This document shows positions 26,101 to 37,097 of a stretch of 64,000 nt of DNA, one piece after another (position 1 is the first letter of the stretch; every line of letters begins with the position of its first letter). The notes beneath the pieces are model-generated. The model was not told the DNA's origin and made no database searches. It saw nothing but the letters and a program-made list of their open reading frames with translations. The translations under genes were made by a program, and so were the position numbers. The DNA is from Morella rubra (Eukaryota; Streptophyta; Magnoliopsida; Fagales; Myricaceae), in contig CM025853.1 of NCBI GenBank assembly GCA_003952965.2, forward strand, positions 30,601,401 to 30,665,400, in the 5' to 3' direction.

Positions 26101-27230
26101 TGTGGTTGATCATCCATCTGAGTAGTGGTGACAATTCGTCCTGATCTCATTGGTTCCTTTTGGTAGGTCAACGAAAAATATTGTTCAACCACGACAGATA
26201 TACTAATTTTCTAACATTTAGGAACATTGGAAATAGAAAAGATACCCTAATTGTGAAGCCCTAAAGGTCAAGAAGACAACTTGGTGCGCTCTCCCTTTTG
26301 AAAGGTTTCATTACTTGTGTTAGTACGGACCCCAGAATGATTCCCTTGTCAATGAGAATCTCAAGCCGATTTCTTCGAATTAGTTCTTATAAGAGAGAAA
26401 ACTTATAAGAACACTTATTTGAGGATTATTCGGACAACCAAAAAGGTGATGAATTGAGAAAAGATTAGCGAAGAAAAGGATCAATGAAAACAGAGAAAAG
26501 GTGGTAGTTGGCAGGACTTAGAAGGAAGAACCATTTGCGATTGTAGAGGTAAAAATTAAGGGTCAGAAGGCAACCTAACTTGGAGGAGTTTGATGCAGAT
26601 TACATACCCACTAACCTTGCTCTACAAGTTCTTTGTATTTTGTTTTTGAGTGGCTTCTAAGCAAAAACACTAGTAAGTTGCCCATTGCAGTTAACCTAAT
26701 TAGTTCCATTGTTGTTTAGGAAATCGTCGGAGGTTCAAGGAAATGTAAACTTTTGTGTGCCCTCTTTGCAAGATCATCACGTTCGCGCTGCATGCGTTGG
26801 CATGGTGAGGTCATTTTGCACCCCATCCGCAGTTGTTTTGAGGTTCTGTTGGGTTTTTTTTTTTGGTTGCCAGAGTGAAATGAACTTTCAACCTAACTGG
26901 ATAGTTCAAATTGGATGATCCATCTAATTGACCATTATAATTAAACAAATTCATTCATCTTCCAGTTTCTGCACTGATCTCTTTCTCTCTCCGTATATAA
27001 TATGTTGCAGAAACCCATACATGAGAAATCATGCAAAAACCCACTATTTTCTGCATAAATTTGCTTCACAAGATCAGAGATAAAAGAAAAGGAAAGAAAA
27101 GGGGAAAGAAAAAAAAAAAAAAAGAATCCCCATACAAAGTAATTGCCAATTGAAATATAAACAGTCAAACTAGTGAAGGGAAAAAAATTTCCAAAATTAA
27201 TGCTTGCACACAAGCAAACAATGAACTACT
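23160..27230. other. Long AT-rich intergenic region
   Basis: This contains the IQD promoter side, a GA run at about 23277-23300, an AT run near 25622-25640 and a CACGTG G-box near 24891. Open frames such as 25453-25815 (-) are AT-driven and show no family. I find no gene, RNA or nameable transposon. Confidence 0.6.
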
Positions 27231-27740
27231 CTAATCTCGATCTTGTTCCTCCCCCGCCATAACCATTCTACTGAGACGACTAGGACCAAGCTTCTTCCTT
27301 CTCATAATACTTCTCCTCCTTATGACTTCCATTTGATTCCTCCTCCTAACTTGCATCATTGCTTCTTCTTCAACAACAAATCTTCTCATTAAAACATCGT
27401 CTGTCAACGATTTTCCCCGGAAAACTCTTCTCCCTTCCACGCTAAGCCTAGCACTTGGAATTTTCTCTTGTGACGTGGGAAATGGCTTTGATCTTGGATA
27501 ACTATTGCTTCTTCTTGGTGGAACCTCGGCGCGGAAAACCTCATTGTAGGAAGAGATTGGAGCACAAAGACAAACTCGAGTAAACGAAGTGGCAACCTTT
27601 AGAGAGGTGCATTTTCTTAGCTTGTTTCTATTGGGATTCGCAGTTGGGATTTCTGTGGTTTTTGAAATGGTTTTCCAAATGGTACCATTTGTTTTGGGGA
27701 TTTCTGTGGACTTGGATACGGATCTCCATACACTGGCCAT
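27231..27740 (-). CDS. Arg-rich protein of 169 residues, function unknown
   Basis: One uninterrupted frame starts [16 protein letters not shown] and ends with GEEQDRD. The first 40 residues hold a loose internal repeat ([16 protein letters not shown] against [12 protein letters not shown]). The middle has [17 protein letters not shown] and [19 protein letters not shown]. The C-terminal third is a very basic probable helix with [13 protein letters not shown] and MRRKKLG at about 132-152, which could bind nucleic acid or serve as a nuclear signal. There are no membrane segments. The even, protein-like composition in AT-rich surroundings supports a real gene, and I think similar single-exon proteins exist in other dicots, but I cannot name the family. 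Another start or a short upstream exon is possible: CTGTAG|GAAACCCTGG just before the start looks like a splice acceptor. Confidence 0.55.
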   Translation of the reverse strand: MASVWRSVSKSTEIPKTNGTIWKTISKTTEIPTANPNRNKLRKCTSLKVATSFTRVCLCAPISSYNEVFRAEVPPRRSNSYPRSKPFPTSQEKIPSARLSVEGRRVFRGKSLTDDVLMRRFVVEEEAMMQVRRRNQMEVIRRRSIMRRKKLGPSRLSRMVMAGEEQDRD

Positions 27741-30700
27741 CTCGATTGCTCTTTGATACCAGGGTTTCCTACAGCATAAGAAGTAGTGCTAGTACATGTC
27801 ATGCATAATTCCTTCACGTGTGATGTGATGCAATTCTCTACATGCACTATGAAGAAAAGAAGTACGCATTTAGGAGCCTGAGACCAGAGACTAGAGACTT
27901 GAGAGACATTGAGAACTGTTTTTACAAGCAACAGTAAAAAACATTTATTTGGTCCAAATTCTGAAGTCGTCTAATGCCGAAATGCCCAGTTTCCAACATT
28001 GTTTTGAAAGTGGAAACATGTGTTTTTGACAATTTCAACCCAAAACTGAATTTATAAGATAAGCAAAGAAGTCCGTTCTTTGACGATAACAATTCTGGGT
28101 GCTAGGTCAAATTTAGACCGAGTCTACTGGAGTATTCTTAACGGCTGTTTGGCACCATGGGTGGCTGCCCATGACCTTCTTATGGTTGTCTTCACTGTAT
28201 AGTACACAATGTTCAAATTAAACCAGGATTGTTATATCCCCTAACACCTTCTCATGAACCAGTTTATGACAAACTCCGTGTATTGACGTCAAATACTAGA
28301 GAGTACGTACGTACCCAGACTAAAACAGAGTGAAATGGGTATATATATATATATATATAGCTTCCATATGTCCATGGAAATGCCCCTGAGATAACAAATA
28401 ATGGATATAGCTCTGAAGCTCCAAACACAGCAGAAGGGAATGGCCCTGGGAAGAAAATAGGACCGAGAAGAGGCCGTACGAGAACCAACAACTTCAAGAA
28501 ATAGAAACTAGTTTGGGTGCGCTGGCAAGGAAGGAACATTTGGTTTCAAGTAAAATTTTATTTTGTGTTGATGTTAAAAAACAGAAGTGGTATTAGAATC
28601 GGTGAACAGGTGATAAAAGTAAAAATAAAATTATCAGATGCGTATTAGAATTTACGTTAACGTTAAAATTTTGAAAAGCCAGACCCATGTTAAGATTTCC
28701 AAGCTTATTCGGGCGTACGGAATGGCAGGCCCTGTAATGGACATTAGTTAATTGATGTATCGGCCCAAGCTAAAAATGGATGTCTCGGCCCATCAATCTG
28801 GCTCTTTTTTAAAAAAAATTCATCGAATGTAGTGGCCCAAACGTGGTCCAAACACAGACCGGGCGTGTTGTGAATGGGTCTTATCGAGTCCAACCGGTCC
28901 CCTAAAGTCAAGTTAAACTTCGTTGGGAGTCTAAAGGTCCAAAATGAGAATACAAACAGAACAAGAATTAGGGACCAAAGCTGATGGACCTGTTCAAACG
29001 ACCCAAAATGTATGTCCTATTCTTTCACATGATGGTAAGTCAGACAAACGCGTATCAGACAAATAAACAGTAGCATTCTGGGAACTAGGAAGGACCATTT
29101 TGTGGGGTACCATTTTCGATCGGAACTTCATCAGAGTAATTAAGGATCGAGATAAGTAGAGGTCTTCTTCTTTCGATCCTATATTGTTCAGGGTAAGAGT
29201 ATGCACTGGTAAACGACATGTTTCATCACAAATTCTAAAACTTCGACAGCGTATGGTCTGAGAATTGTCCCAAGATCAGGACTCCAAATTTGCGGATATT
29301 GTAGGAAGAGCAAATTGGAATGCGTAACAAGGAAAGATCATATGCATGCAGACTAAACGACTGAGTAATGCTCTCGATAGATATGTTGCGAGTAGCATAT
29401 TGACACACACAAGCTTAAGACGATCGAGAGAAACAAAAATTGCAGAGGAGAGAAGGAAGGCAAGGAGTGTTCTCTTGGCATACCTTTTGCTCGAGTTCTT
29501 GGGATCTTGCATGAACTAAGCAAGCTGGAGTGGGAGTACAACACGGAGCTGGAGAAGGAAAGCAAAGAAGTTTCATTTGAGTTGAGAATGATCGAGGAGC
29601 CTTTTTTCCGCAATTTGTATCTCCAAGATGGGGGGTTGGCAATGTGCTTCTTTTCTTTTCCTCCTTTCTTTATTGCAACCCACCCCTTCTTTTGCTTTGG
29701 CAGGCATGATTCTATTGATTTAGAGAGAGAGAGAGAGAGAGAGGATTTGAAATTTCAAAGGCAAAGTAAATTGTTGCTTTTAATAGAATTACTAAAGTAC
29801 CCTCCCAATAACTTTCAAAAGGGAAAAATACCCTTATCAAAGTCCATCTTTTTGGTAGGGCGTGGAAAGTATCTAGACCCCCCTAGTAATCATGTTTAAC
29901 TTCTGGCCGCTTTATGATTGTGAGCAAGTGAGATTTGTTTTTTGTTAGGGTACTATTAATTTGTTCAAGACATGCTTGGCCTGCCTTTCTGAGAGAAAAA
30001 TCATGACTATGAAAATGACCTTTTTGTTTGATTTTTAATTTTCTCCATCTAACAAGTAGTTATATTAAATATTGCTAATTCATGTTGGCTCACATGATCC
30101 CCATATAGCCTTTCACCATTAATTAGTACCCCAATTCTATTGAACAGGACCATACATATATGAATGAGATGCACTTGAAAGTGGGTTTTGCAAAGACCCA
30201 AAAAAAAAAAACCAATGGATGGGCAAGAACCTGAAAGAAAATTTGTCTGATATTTCTTATATTCCAAAGAAGCATATTTAGCAAAATCAAATTTAGGGTT
30301 TACGTTGTAATGAAACTTCAGATACAATAGAAAAATCCCTCAGGCATGACATGTTTGACGTCATTGTGATATATATGGTAAGAGTTTTGAACATGGGAAA
30401 AGGAACCCATTTTGATAGTGTCCTCAAAAGAAGAGAAAAAAAGGAGCCAGGGTGCGGGCATGCATAAGGTCCAGTCTGGTTCTAAATTATTTGCCAATGG
30501 ATGGCATCATGATTCGGTTTTGTGGGTGTGTTATGTCCCGAACCCCAAAAGCTGCAGCAAAGAGAAAAAAGACACGATGATTGGATATGTTGGAGTAGAG
30601 ATTTCGCCTCTGTAATTAAATAGTCTGTCCCAAGTATATATATTTGGAAAAAGTTTATTGGGATATACACCTATATATAGGCATATCTATAGATATATGT

Positions 30701-31811
30701 CTAATCTTTCTTGCTTTGTCAAAATTTTGGATTATCTCAGATTTAAGGTACATAAGATTCTCTCATTTATTCTCAACTCCAAATTAGGCTCAACATGATT
30801 CCAAGACAGTGAAAACGACGTAGCAACAATGTTGAGACCAAGATTAATTATTCCATGTTCTCAATGTTTTATCAATGAGAATCCGTTTCATCTTCTGCAG
30901 TTAAGATATTGCATTTCCGGTCCCGTTCGACAAATATATATTAACCATTAGGTCAATTAAATATATCAGGTCCAATCTAATGTCTAATTTGACTTTGTAT
31001 ATGTCTAATTTGACAAAGGTTTTTCTCGTCAAAAGGCAATAGGGATTTCGGTATCCGTTGCTTTTGTTCATTGCAGGCCACAGAAATCATCATGTTCTCC
31101 ACTACTTTACGCTGGAGTTAGGAGCATCCCACCGAAGGAAGAAAGAAACCCTAACAAAGTGAGTCAGTGACGTCCAGGAACTTTATTGCCAGACTTTGCT
31201 GAATTAAACGTCAAGCACACATTTGTGAATGAGAAGCGAGTCGCTTTGAAGTCCGGTTCGAACAAAACATGGAGTTTCTGAGTGATGTCCAGTTGGGCCC
31301 CCCCACAACTTGGTCGAGAAGCTGGGGAGGGATACCCATGGGAGCTGTAATTTCAGCCTTTAATTCGTGGCTTTTAATCATTTTCAGGTGTGTTGTAATT
31401 TAGACATCACGTGAGAGGCAGAATGCCATTGAAGCTGCGAGGAGTTGTCAACACGTGCCCCGCTCTGACAATTTTGCAGAGCACCATGATTCTGCCCAAA
31501 ACCCTGCACTGAGGTAGCTATTGTGGAAGAAAATCAACCCATCCATTGTCGACCTCTTGACCTTCGGGGAACATGCATAAAACTTCAAACCCCGGCTTAA
31601 TTAGCCAGAAGCATTAAACTTTCCGTATTTAGTAACAATATACATAGCTTATTCAAATTCCAAACCCTCTTGGAGAAGACAAGGGATAATAAATTTATAC
31701 ACACAAAAGACAACGTGACACAAGCACTTAAACTCTTAGATTGATTCCCAACTTCCTTGAGAGGCGGTCCTCAACGAAATCAGGCCATTGGAAGCACCTG
31801 TATTAATTCTG
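27741..31811. other. Intergenic region without supported genes
   Basis: This has TA runs (about 28338-28359), an AG run (about 29720-29743) and three GGCCCA motifs at 28762-28767, 28787-28792 and 28834-28839, which resemble promoter elements but have no gene beside them. Open frames at 29276-29642 (-) overlap in several frames and none has a recognisable domain. I found no tRNA or known plant microRNA by eye. Confidence 0.55.
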
Positions 31812-34365
31812 CTAAGAAGTCAGGCGAGTACAGACCCTCGCATCTTTATATACTTTCCCCGGCCGGCAATAGTAGCCTGCGCTTGGAGCGCAATGAATGT
31901 CTAGTGAGCATATACACAAACCTTCGAGTGCACAACCCTTCTTGTCTACAGTCAAACCATTTTGTAATCCAAGAACTTCGTTTGTCCACTCACTGGAGAA
32001 GAGCCCTAACGGATCGTACACATCCTTAATCTTCGAGAACTCTTTGGCATTTCTGTACTTGTTGATGGCTCCATCAAATGCTAGGTTCCGATTCTTCCCC
32101 CAATGGGGCAGTGCCCCGTACTTGAAAAGCGCGAGTTGCTCCACTTCTTCTAGTATGTCTTCGTAAAGCCTAGGAGCCAAGGGGTCATGGCTTCGATAAT
32201 ATGTGATATCAAAGTTCACTCCATCTTCTTGTTTGCCCAACTAAGCACTGGAAGCCTTAACATAGCGAATGAGAATTCCATTTTATAGCTCTAAGCCACA
32301 CATTGATTTAGGCTTCAGCTCAATTAGCTTTTGCACATCTTGGATGAAGCTCTTAGACTTGGACAAGCCAATGCTGAATGTGGTTTCGTGGAAGAACTCA
32401 CCCTTGATTCTTGGGTCCCATGCGCACGCCGTACTCAGTGCATCCTCAGGACTATCTAGGCAGGTTCCAGATGGTTGAAGGCGGTTCTGATAGCCGATGA
32501 CAGGATAGCCCGTAAAAGTATGACCTATTAGTCCAAAGTCAGCAAACTTTTTGTTTCGAACTGGTAATTATAAGTACAAGATTAACAATACAAAATGACA
32601 CGAGTACGGCCTTTTTACTTTTTGGCATTCTTTCTTAGCAAATATGTTTTAAGTATTTCCATTACTTGTGAAGAGAAAATAGCAATATAAATATATACCA
32701 TCGTTCCTTAAACCATAGGCGCCATTCATGAGTGTAGATATTACGAACTTTGCAGCAAGGCACTTCCCATTAGCATCCCTGACAGATTCTTGAAATTCCT
32801 CTGTTTAAACATGCACAAAACATTACGTCAAAACTATTGCATTTTGGCTATATGTTAGTTAAAGAATTAGTAATCAAATGGTAGTTCTTAATGAGGTAAA
32901 ATGGCTAACCCAGGGATCTGACAACGCCCACTTCTGCTGACAGAGTGGATCGGAATGGGGTGAAATCATACAGGCCATTGCCGCAGGTGTTTGTGGCGAC
33001 ACGGTCATCGATTCGGTAGACTGCCGTGCGTTGGCTGGGATACCAAGTTATATCCCCAAACTCATGTTCTTGGCCAAAACTTTCCACTTGATCTCCCAAG
33101 TCTGAATCATTCTTTGTCAAATAGGTGATGGACCTCTTGAAGAGGGGTTGTAGTTTTATAGTGACCTGTAAAATGAGGGTTTTCTATTAATTAGCCCGTG
33201 AACCCCCATTGCCACACTGATCATGATGTTGATGCAATTTGATTTATAAATTCACAGCTCCACAAAATTTGTTTGTGTCACTGAATTATTATATTTTTTC
33301 TAAGCTTTGTATCCTATGATATAGAGAATCCCACTTATGAGTTGCTTTCTACTTGGGGCCTGGGCTTGGATCTTTATCTTCACTATTTTCGACGGTATTT
33401 TTTTCTTTGTATTTTATGTAATTTTATAACATGAGAAAAAATGCCTCAGAAGTACTGCGGTTAATCAAAGTTTCATGTTGTCCAATAGTACCCTGGTGTA
33501 CAAGAAAATTAGAGGGAGAAGGAAACATAGATGTATATATGTAAGGGAAAAGAAATCCTGATCATCTTATAGTAAAGTTTTGTGAGCTAGCATATCATGA
33601 TTAAATATATATGATTTCTCCAATCTCCTGTCCGGCCTGCAAGTTGGGCTAATTATGATATGGAATAAAAACTGTACCTGCGAAATAACTCCCAGCACTC
33701 CAAATGAAACTTTAGCTGCATGAAACTCCTCGTCATCGTCATCGAGGATCCGAACCTTAGCGTACCCCTCTTTAGGCCCTCCTGGACTAACAATTCGAAT
33801 CTCCACAACATAATCATGGACCGCGCTTCCCTTTCCCCACAATGTGCTACCATGCGCACCCGTGCCCAGCATGCCACCAATTGTCACGCCCCACCAGTAT
33901 GGCGCATAGGGCAAGGCCAGTCCGGCGTTTGGCAGCCTCATTGATTAGCTGCCTCAATGTCACACCGCTCTCCACTGTCATCGTCAAAGCTTCAACATCG
34001 ATTCTCAACGTATGGTTGAGATATTTAGTGCTTATTAGCAGCCCATCTTCGCCGTCGGGACACATTAGCTTGGGAATGCTGTGTGAAGAACGTGTCGCCA
34101 CCCTCATTTTTCTCTTGCTCTTGGTTGCTGTTGCTACCAGAGAAATGAGTTCTTCCTCTGTAGAGGGGTAAGCCACCGCAGCTGCTCGACACACGCTTCG
34201 ATCGGGGAAGGTACCATAGGAGTTTGTGATCGTGCAGTTCGTGTTCTTTGATGTACATTCGATGGGGTCCTCTGCCGGGCTACAGCCCACAAGAGAGGTG
34301 AACAAAAAGAGACAGCACGATCCGAAAAATGGCCGGAACATAACTGTCATTTCTCTGAGCTTCAT
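31812..34365 (-). pseudogene. L-gulono-1,4-lactone oxidase-like (GulLO) gene with three disabling changes
   Basis: GulLO proteins are secreted FAD-linked aldonolactone oxidoreductases of the BBE/VAO group, proposed to oxidise L-gulonolactone to ascorbate. Exons: 34365-33678, 33165-32910, 32800-32699, 32524-31812, all GT-AG. A signal peptide (FGSCCLFLFTSLVG) precedes a Cys-rich start. The FAD domain shows VAYPSTEEELISLV, RSSHSIPKLMCPDG and [20 protein letters not shown]. The C-terminal domain has GHTFTGYPVIGYQNR, the family motif PHWGKNR and a Cys-rich tail. Three faults stand out: a one-base frameshift in exon 1 near 33935 (an extra A in CCAAACG), TAA at 32285-32283 where family members have Tyr (LEL-Y-NGI), and TAG at 32243-32241 (SSA-Y-LG). 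Everything else is intact, so the gene died recently or the consensus is wrong. Both nonsense codons replace tyrosine codons. Confidence 0.85.
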
Positions 34366-36005
34366 AGTGCCCTCGGATGAGATTTCTGCTGCTTACTTCT
34401 TATAAAGTACATTGACTTAAGTCGTCGCGCATGCATAAAGATGTATTTGGCGTGGCTTACTGGCTTAATAGCCTGATAGGGTATGTAGGTTGCTTCCTAG
34501 AGTAGCTGGTTTTTCTTAAATGAAGCGTCAGTACAGACTGTACACTAACATGCAGCTTACTCTCTCTTTTTTTTTTTCTCCTTTTTTCTTTTTTTTTTGA
34601 AATATGACTTCATAACTTTTTGATGTACGTGACGTTTGCAAAATAAAATTTTAAAACCATCATTATAATTTTCTTTTCTTTTCATTTTTTCAACTTACTA
34701 TTCATCAATTTTTTATTCTCTTTCTCCACTAACAACTTTTAAAATTTTAATTAAAACACCTAGAGTCACGTAGCAAAATAACCTCTCCGGATATACGATT
34801 GCTGCTAACAGTAACAGTTCATAATTATCACTTAAGTTCAAAACAAGATTAAATTTTGCTTTCTGTACAGAGTTTTCCTCCCAAGTGACAAGTTGAGGAT
34901 ATCCAGGTGTCATTCTCTTGCAAGAAAATATTCTTGGGCACAAGATAAAAAATTTAAAAAAATTTGAGTGTTTTTTTAGGGATTGAATTTTATAGGGGGT
35001 TTGTAAAAAGTTGGTAAAAAGGTTAAAAATAATTGATTTTAAAATTTTTTATTGAAGTTTGCTATAAATAAATAAAAATAAAGAAGATTTGAAGACTTTT
35101 TTTTTGTGAAAAGGTATTAAAATTTGTGTTAAGCATTTGAACTTTTGTTGTTTGGCTACGAAATTTTACTTTTAGATTTTTTTTTTTTTAGAATAGTCAA
35201 CTTTTTCATCATGAATGATCTGCAAGAAAATAGGTTATTGCGCTCAAGATTGCAAACCATTAAATAGCAGGTATTAGTTGTCGTTTCTAAAAAAAAATTA
35301 TAAGCATAATTGCACTTAAAGTCTCTATGATATTAAAAAGTCTCTGAAGTAAGACAAATAGCAAATAGTTTCCCCGAATATTTGGTTAAAAACATGTCAT
35401 ATAGTTAGTAAGTGTAAAGTGTATGAAAATTAATAATTAGTAAATATAATATGACAAGATTAATAGACAGAGGTACAAAGTGTCTAGATTTCTATAATTG
35501 AAGAGTAAAAAATATAATTATCCCTTTATTTATCAATAAAAGAGGTTGTTCAAAAATTATTTTAGACCTGATGGTAGTGAGTATAAGGAAGGGATAAATA
35601 GAAAGACATGTGCAGCCAGCTGATTTCGTGTTGTGTTATGATATAATTGAATAGATTGTTGTAAAAGGAAGAGATGGCGATTAGTTGTTTTCATGGGTAT
35701 TCTTACACGTACAATTCCAATACGTACGTATGTTTATGTTCAACTACAGAAGTTTACCTAAATTTACTAACCAAAATTTTAACTCTCTAAAATTTTATCA
35801 TCATTACAAAAATTTTCTCCTCACTTTTTCACTCTCCTCACATTATCTACAAACCCTTACTTACTTTTAATCTCTCTGATGACAGGCCAGATCTGTGCTA
35901 GCTGTTTACAGAGACTTCCTAGCTGTCTTTAATTAATCATATATATATATATGAAATTTTAAGATTTTTAAAAATTGTCTAAACTTCTAAAATTGACAGA
36001 TCATT
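34366..36005. other. AT-rich intergenic region upstream of the GulLO-like gene
   Basis: This holds the GulLO promoter side and AT-rich sequence with many T runs. No open frame here has family features. A TA run lies near 35939-35951. Confidence 0.6.
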
Positions 36006-36363
36006 GTCTGAGTTTAGACCATAGTTGCAATATTACTACCCGTCATATTTCAGTCTAATTCTTAACGGAATTGATGGTGTGGCACACCAAGTGTCACTAT
36101 ATAGTTATGTGACATGCCACGTGTCTTAAAATAAATGAAAATTATAATATATTTTTATGATTTAATATTTTTTATTTAATTTATAACTTTTGTTAATTTA
36201 ATTTTTTATTATGATTATAATTTGTATTAAGGTTTAAGACACTCGGCATGCCACATGATCATATTTTGACATGTGACATGTCACTTTATCAATTTCATTA
36301 GAAATTTGAACGGAAATGTAATAAAGGGAGTGATATTACAAATCTGAACTAAATTCAAGTAGC
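36006..36363. repeat. Palindromic MITE-like repeat
   Basis: Two arms of about 125 bases, 36006-36130 and 36233-36363, are imperfect reverse complements. Each arm ends inwardly in GTGTCTTAAA (36121-36130 and, inverted, 36233-36242) and contains GACATG/GGCATG and CACGTG-like blocks and AATTGAT. The centre of about 100 bases is almost pure A/T. A short, non-coding, hairpin-forming element like this fits a MITE derived from a DNA transposon. No target-site duplication is clear, so the superfamily is unassigned and the true ends may extend further. Confidence 0.65.
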
Positions 36364-37097
36364 AATTTTACAGTAATCTATAGAAGCGCCGAAGAGCTAG
36401 GATTTGCCAAGAGGGTCGATTCTTTCCTTATGAATGAGCAACTTGTCCCGTGACAATTCAGTACGTTTTAATTTGTCTCAATAATTCCTATGCAAATTTC
36501 GTGGAAACAAGTACATGTCCTTTAAAACATGCATGATATCCCGGGACATAAACGGCATCGGTCGGGAAAATAAATACCAACCAGCATTATAATGGCCCAG
36601 ACAAGAAAGCAGAAGACTATTTCTTAGATGAAGATCTACGACCCATCAGGCAAGCTTGGCATAACTTGTGGAGCTCCAAATTTAGCCCACAAACCAGTAG
36701 CTTACAAATAATGCGGGTACATGGCCGACTAGTTGCATTACAAACAACCACCTTCTTAACAAAGAATCCTGAGGTTCCCACTCCAGTTATCTTCTTTCTT
36801 TCTTGTACTTTCTTTTTTTGTTGGTGGATGAGTCGGCCAAAGGAAAGGGTTGAAATTATATGGTTGTAAGTGAAGTCTCTTTACCGGCTAAAACGATAGA
36901 AGAAACTGCAGAATTGATAAATCTAAGCTAATTGTGGTTACAGAAACTGTCCAGAGCCACTACATGGAGCCGTATTTATATGAAGACAATCCCGTACATA
37001 ACAGCACTTGCATGTTTTTATTCACAGTAGCCATTATCTGCTGATGCAGATGGGAAAGTCTTCATTTTGTTGAACAAGTACGGACAACAAACAGGAC
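36364..37097. other. Spacer between the MITE-like repeat and the next gene
   Basis: This probably includes the 3' UTR of the minus-strand gene ending at 37098. Nothing else is recognised. Confidence 0.6.

Noticed and set aside
29276-29642. Three overlapping minus-strand open frames, one starting with a signal-like peptide
   Set aside because: No frame has splice continuation or a known small secreted peptide motif, and the three frames contradict each other.
31240-31270. GGTTCGAAC resembling a tRNA B box
   Set aside because: No A box, paired acceptor stem or terminator T run at the right spacing, so it is not a tRNA gene.
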